In this document: one piece after another, positions 32,329-34,886 of the stretch
Position numbering within the stretch: position 1 is the stretch's first letter
Layout: every line of letters starts with the position of its first letter
Assembly: GCA_016290335.1 (NCBI GenBank)
Contig: JAEETM010000038.1
Location: 1-34,886 of the forward strand
Length of the DNA: 34,886 nucleotides
DNA from: Treponema sp.
GTDB taxonomy: Bacteria; Spirochaetota; Spirochaetia; Treponematales; Treponemataceae
Direction: 5' to 3'
Made by a program: the position numbers and the translations under genes
The notes under the pieces: model-generated
Database searches by the model: none
Seen by the model: the letters and a program-made list of their open reading frames with translations, nothing else
What the model was told of the DNA's origin: nothing

Positions 32329-33069
32329 ATGGACTACAGCTATATCTTAAACAATGCGGTTCCTCAAAAAGAAAAGCTTTTGAAATATGGATTTTATAGC
32401 GCTGATAAATCAGACGGTGAGAACGCGCTGGAAGGGGAGCTTTTTTATAAAAAGGATATTCAGAACGGCAGATTTTATGTTTTGATTCGTCTGACTCCCG
32501 GGAATAGAGGCCTTGCTGTAAAAGAAAAGCTTACTGCTGAGGTTTGGGAAAAGGCTACTGGTGAAAAATACGCTTTGTTTGATGTAGCTTCTGCGCAGGG
32601 GAGTTTTGTCGGGCAGATTCGCAGTGAGGTACAGGCTGTGATTGATGAAATCTGCGGGCAGTGTTTTTTGTACGAGGATGTACATCAGAAATATGTTGAT
32701 TTTCTGGCGGAACATTTTGGTGCAAAAAGCGATAATCCGTGGGCTTCTGAAGATGGAAATGCCCCTGATGATGAAGATTATGCTGTTTTCCGCTGTCCGA
32801 ATAAAAAATGGTTTGCACTTATTATGAAGATTAAGTTCCGCCAGCTTGGATTCAGTTCGGGGGCTGCAGCTGAAGAAAATGTGTGGGTTGTAAATCTGAA
32901 GGCTGACCCGAGAATCATTCCAAACATCATAAATAAGAAATCAATTTTTCCGGCTTATCACATGAATAAAAAATATTGGATTACAGTTCTTTTGACTGCA
33001 GTAACCGATTTTGTCCAATTATGTGAAATAACGGAGGAAAGTTTCAGGCTGGTATCATCAAAAAAATAA
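32329..33069 (+). CDS. YjbR/MmcQ-family protein (CyaY-like fold) with an extra N-terminal domain
   Basis: The product is 246 residues. The C-terminal half (about 115-240) fits the YjbR/MmcQ family: FLAEHFGAKSDNPW, FRCPNKKWFALIMKIKF, VVNLKADPRIIPNI and IFPAYHMNKKYWITVLL. The K-W-F-A and H-M-N-K-x-x-W motifs are typical. The family is a small DNA-binding-like or CyaY-like fold of unknown function. The N-terminal 110 residues are not part of the usual 120-residue family; they contain FYKKDIQNGRFYVLIRL and resemble the partner domain found in some longer members. ATG 32329 has no obvious Shine-Dalgarno sequence; translation is likely coupled to the gene before. Confidence 0.8.
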   Translation: MDYSYILNNAVPQKEKLLKYGFYSADKSDGENALEGELFYKKDIQNGRFYVLIRLTPGNRGLAVKEKLTAEVWEKATGEKYALFDVASAQGSFVGQIRSEVQAVIDEICGQCFLYEDVHQKYVDFLAEHFGAKSDNPWASEDGNAPDDEDYAVFRCPNKKWFALIMKIKFRQLGFSSGAAAEENVWVVNLKADPRIIPNIINKKSIFPAYHMNKKYWITVLLTAVTDFVQLCEITEESFRLVSSKK

Positions 33070-33125
33070 GAAAAAAGCGCATTTTACGGTATGATTTTCA
33101 ATGATTTTCAACAGTCTTCTAGTTA

Positions 33126-33154
33126 TTGAATAAGTTTTTTATTTGTGGTAAATT
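33126..33154 (+). promoter_or_regulatory. Candidate sigma-70 promoter of yebC
   Basis: TTGAAT (33126-33131) and TAAATT (33149-33154) are separated by 17 bases, 45 bases before the yebC start. Confidence 0.5.
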
Positions 33155-33198
33155 ATTCTAATTAAATCAGTAATTCTATTAAAATATAAGGAGTTCCT

Positions 33199-33942
33199 AT
33201 GTCAGGACACAGTAAATGGGCAACCATTAAACATGCAAAGGGTTTGGCCGATGCAAAAAGAGGTAAGATTTTTACAAAATTCATTAAGGAAATTTCTATT
33301 GCTGCACGTATGGGTGGTGGAGACCCTAATGCTAACCCACGTCTTCGTACAGTAATCATCAAAGCTCGTGCCGCTAACATGCCTAAGGACAACATCGAAC
33401 GTGCTATTAAAAAGGGTACTGGTGAAGATGGAGCAACAGCATATGAAGAATTAGTTTACGAAGGATATGCTGCTGGTGGTGTTGCCGTATTGGTTGAAGT
33501 TCTTACAGATAACAAAAACCGTGCTGCTGCCGATATCCGCAATATCTTTACAAAGAACGGTGGAAACCTTGGTGTTTCTGGTTCTGTATCTCGTATGTTC
33601 CAGAGAAAAGGTACTATTGAGTTCGATGCAGAAAAAGTTTCTGAAGATGAAGTTATGGAAGTAGCTTTGGAAGCAGGTGCTGATGATATCGTAAACGAAG
33701 ACGGAGTAATCACTGTTACAACAACTCCTGATACATTCGCAGCTGTTGCAGATGCCTTGAACGAAAAAGGCTTTGAATCACTTTCTGCTGATGTAGGAAT
33801 GGTTCCTGATGCTTACACTCCAGTTGATAAAGACACAGCCGTTAAAGTTCAGAAACTCATCGACAAACTCGAAGACAACGACGACGTTCAGAACGTATAT
33901 CATACTGCTGAGTTCCCTGAAGATTTTGAGCCTGAAGAGTAA
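33199..33942 (+). CDS. yebC: YebC/PmpR family protein (TACO1 homologue)
   Basis: The product is 247 residues, the family norm. The N-terminus MSGHSKWATIKHAKGLADAKRGK is the diagnostic YebC start, shortened here to M-S-G-H-S-K-W and K-x-x-x-D-x-K-R-G-K. NPRLRTVIIKARAANMPKDNI and GTGEDGATAYEELVYEGYA follow in outline. YebC proteins bind DNA as regulators in some bacteria. Recent work on other members shows they also relieve ribosome stalling at proline-rich stretches, as mitochondrial TACO1 does. A canonical AAGGAG precedes ATG 33199. Its neighbour ruvC is a common partner, but here a strong terminator stands between them. Confidence 0.97.
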   Translation: MSGHSKWATIKHAKGLADAKRGKIFTKFIKEISIAARMGGGDPNANPRLRTVIIKARAANMPKDNIERAIKKGTGEDGATAYEELVYEGYAAGGVAVLVEVLTDNKNRAAADIRNIFTKNGGNLGVSGSVSRMFQRKGTIEFDAEKVSEDEVMEVALEAGADDIVNEDGVITVTTTPDTFAAVADALNEKGFESLSADVGMVPDAYTPVDKDTAVKVQKLIDKLEDNDDVQNVYHTAEFPEDFEPEE

Positions 33943-33970
33943 CGGGTAGTCTTCCACAGACACTGAGTGT

Positions 33971-34005
33971 AAAAAAAAATCCGCTTTTACAGCGGATTTT
34001 TTTTT
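33971..34005. terminator. Strong, bidirectional rho-independent terminator after yebC
   Basis: ATCCGCT (33979-33985) pairs with AGCGGAT (33991-33997) around TTTAC. Eight A residues precede the stem and nine T residues (33997-34005) follow, so the stem extends through A-T pairs and works in both directions. ruvC begins 27 bases beyond it. Confidence 0.93.
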
Positions 34006-34031
34006 GCAAATGCACTAAACTAAACCTATCT

Positions 34032-34610
34032 ATGATAAACGAAAGTACTTCCTTTACAACTTTACCCGGTTCCTTTAATCCCGAATCACCAGCATCTCCT
34101 GATTCAAAAAATGAAAAATCAGTAAACCCAAAAATCCGCCGTGTAATAGGCATAGACCCTGGCCTTGCAAACACCGGTTTCGGCGTAGTCGATTTTTATA
34201 ACGGCCGCTACAGAATGGTCAGTTACGGCTGCATCACAACACCTTCCGATCTTCCTCACGGGCAAAGGCTTATGACAATTTACAACCGGCTTTGTGCAAT
34301 CATTGATGAGTTTAAACCGACCGAAGCCGGAATGGAAACTTTGTATTTTGCCAAGAATGCAAAAAGTGCTATGGGAGTAAGTGAGGCAAGGGGAGTAGTA
34401 ACGCTTTGTCTTGCACAGCATTGTATTGAATTGGGTGAGTATCGTCCTGTACAGATTAAACAGGCTGTTACCGGAAGTCAGAATGCAGATAAGGAACTTG
34501 TAGAAAGATATGTGCAGATAATTCTTGGATTGGAAACACTTCCTAAACCGGACCATGCTGCAGACGCGCTTGCCGGAGCAATAACGCATCTGCATTATAG
34601 TGCATTGTAA
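34032..34610 (+). CDS. ruvC: Holliday-junction resolvase RuvC
   Basis: RuvC cleaves Holliday junctions during homologous recombination with RuvAB. The catalytic set is D42 in IGIDPGLANTGFG, E102 in METLYFAKN, and H175/D178 in DHAADALAGAI; His at the third position also occurs in Thermus RuvC. The basic QIKQAVTGSQNADKE segment is the DNA-binding part. The product is 192 residues, with an N-terminal extension of about 36 residues rich in Ser, Pro and Thr that most RuvC proteins lack. The ATG at 34032 has no Shine-Dalgarno sequence. I see no better in-frame start near the core. ruvA and ruvB do not follow; the next gene is convergent. Confidence 0.95.
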   Translation: MINESTSFTTLPGSFNPESPASPDSKNEKSVNPKIRRVIGIDPGLANTGFGVVDFYNGRYRMVSYGCITTPSDLPHGQRLMTIYNRLCAIIDEFKPTEAGMETLYFAKNAKSAMGVSEARGVVTLCLAQHCIELGEYRPVQIKQAVTGSQNADKELVERYVQIILGLETLPKPDHAADALAGAITHLHYSAL

Positions 34611-34620
34611 AAGTATTCAG

Positions 34621-34886
34621 TTAGTTTTTATTAACATGAACTGAGCCGCTGTTTGCCTTTACATAAATTGTAGGGCCACCAGCGTTTACAGTTTCGGAAC
34701 CTTTCCTGCCGTCCAAACCTGTAAGGTGGTTATGATAGCTTCCACTGCTCAAATCATATTTTACATTAAATCCAGACTGCTTTGGCAGATTAAGATAAAT
34801 TGAACCTGAAACTGCACTGATTTCACAATTGCTGTCAGGAGAAATTGAATCTTCCATCCTTATGCTGCCTGAAATTGCATGCAGAG
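34621..34886 (-). CDS. Adhesin-like beta-repeat protein (partial, 3' end)
   Basis: A minus-strand frame enters from the right edge and ends at TAA 34623-34621, with about 88 residues visible. It contains repeated A-x-S-G-S-I/V segments: HAISGSIRME, SAVSGSIYLNL, KANSGSVHV. This spaced Ser-Gly pattern is that of the DUF4097-type putative adhesin family, a right-handed beta-helix or stacked-strand domain, often on surface or membrane-linked proteins. There is no stop or start before the edge, so the N-terminus is missing. An internal Met (34857) is not a start. It converges with ruvC, with 10 bases between stops. Confidence 0.75.
   Translation of the reverse strand, partial: LHAISGSIRMEDSISPDSNCEISAVSGSIYLNLPKQSGFNVKYDLSSGSYHNHLTGLDGRKGSETVNAGGPTIYVKANSGSVHVNKN

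Noticed and set aside
34119..34595. Minus-strand open frame of 158 codons opposite ruvC
   Set aside because: It covers almost exactly the RuvC catalytic core on the other strand, with no motif of its own.
1..34886. CRISPR array, tRNA or rRNA genes, prophage or insertion sequence
   Set aside because: No regularly spaced repeats, cloverleaf, rRNA-like stretch or transposase gene was seen. The two tyrosine recombinases are Xer housekeeping type, not phage integrases with attachment sites.

Overview
The window is a chromosomal stretch of a spirochaete, almost certainly a Treponema of moderate-to-low G+C (gut or rumen type rather than T. pallidum). The evidence is the protein character and the gene order: a division (dcw) cluster running into dprA, topA, a Xer recombinase and hslVU, then a flgB-flgC-fliEFGHIJ flagellar basal-body operon. 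From memory, much of this order is also found in T. pallidum and Borrelia burgdorferi. Almost all genes are ordinary housekeeping genes. I saw no tRNA, rRNA, CRISPR array, prophage or transposase, and no gene-free stretch exceeds 300 bases.

Layout. 1-59 is the tail of an unidentified gene ending in a UUCG-loop terminator. 200-1351 encodes a secreted, probably outer-membrane beta-barrel protein of unknown function, convergent with a conserved hypothetical gene (1368-2099, minus). 2201-10383 is the reduced dcw cluster: promoter plus MraZ-type operator, mraZ, rsmH, ftsL-like, murF, ftsW, ftsQ/divIB, ftsA, ftsZ. No ftsI, murE, mraY, murD, murG or murC is present. 10400-16305 holds two Xer tyrosine recombinases flanking a TPR lipoprotein gene, dprA and topA. 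16386-18495 is the hslV-hslU protease. 18496-18701 is a roughly 206-bp imperfect palindrome that fills the space to a convergent acyltransferase gene (18710-19972, minus). 20134-22754 is a NitT/TauT (SsuABC-like) ABC importer operon with a terminator-like hairpin in its leader, followed by a short palindromic repeat and a terminator.

22906-30049 is the flagellar operon, which builds the rod (FlgB, FlgC, FliE), the MS-ring and switch (FliF, FliG) and the export ATPase complex (FliH, FliI, FliJ). A sigma-28-like motif stands before flgB, and sigma-70-like motifs stand before fliE and fliF. 30159-31829 (minus) is a nucleoside kinase fused to threonyl-tRNA-synthetase-like N-terminal domains. 31956-33069 holds a small exported protein and a YjbR/MmcQ-like protein. 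33199-34610 is yebC and ruvC, separated by a strong terminator. The window closes in the 3' part of a minus-strand adhesin-like repeat gene.

Most worth a second look: the 206-bp palindrome flanked by near-identical 12-mers at the ends of hslU and the acyltransferase gene; the 78-bp nested inverted-repeat element between flgB and flgC; the insertion of the acyltransferase and transporter between hslVU and flgB, bounded by palindromes; the phased MraZ-type operator over the mraZ start; the leader hairpin of the ABC operon; and the candidate flagellar promoters. I found no convincing wholly new multi-gene system.
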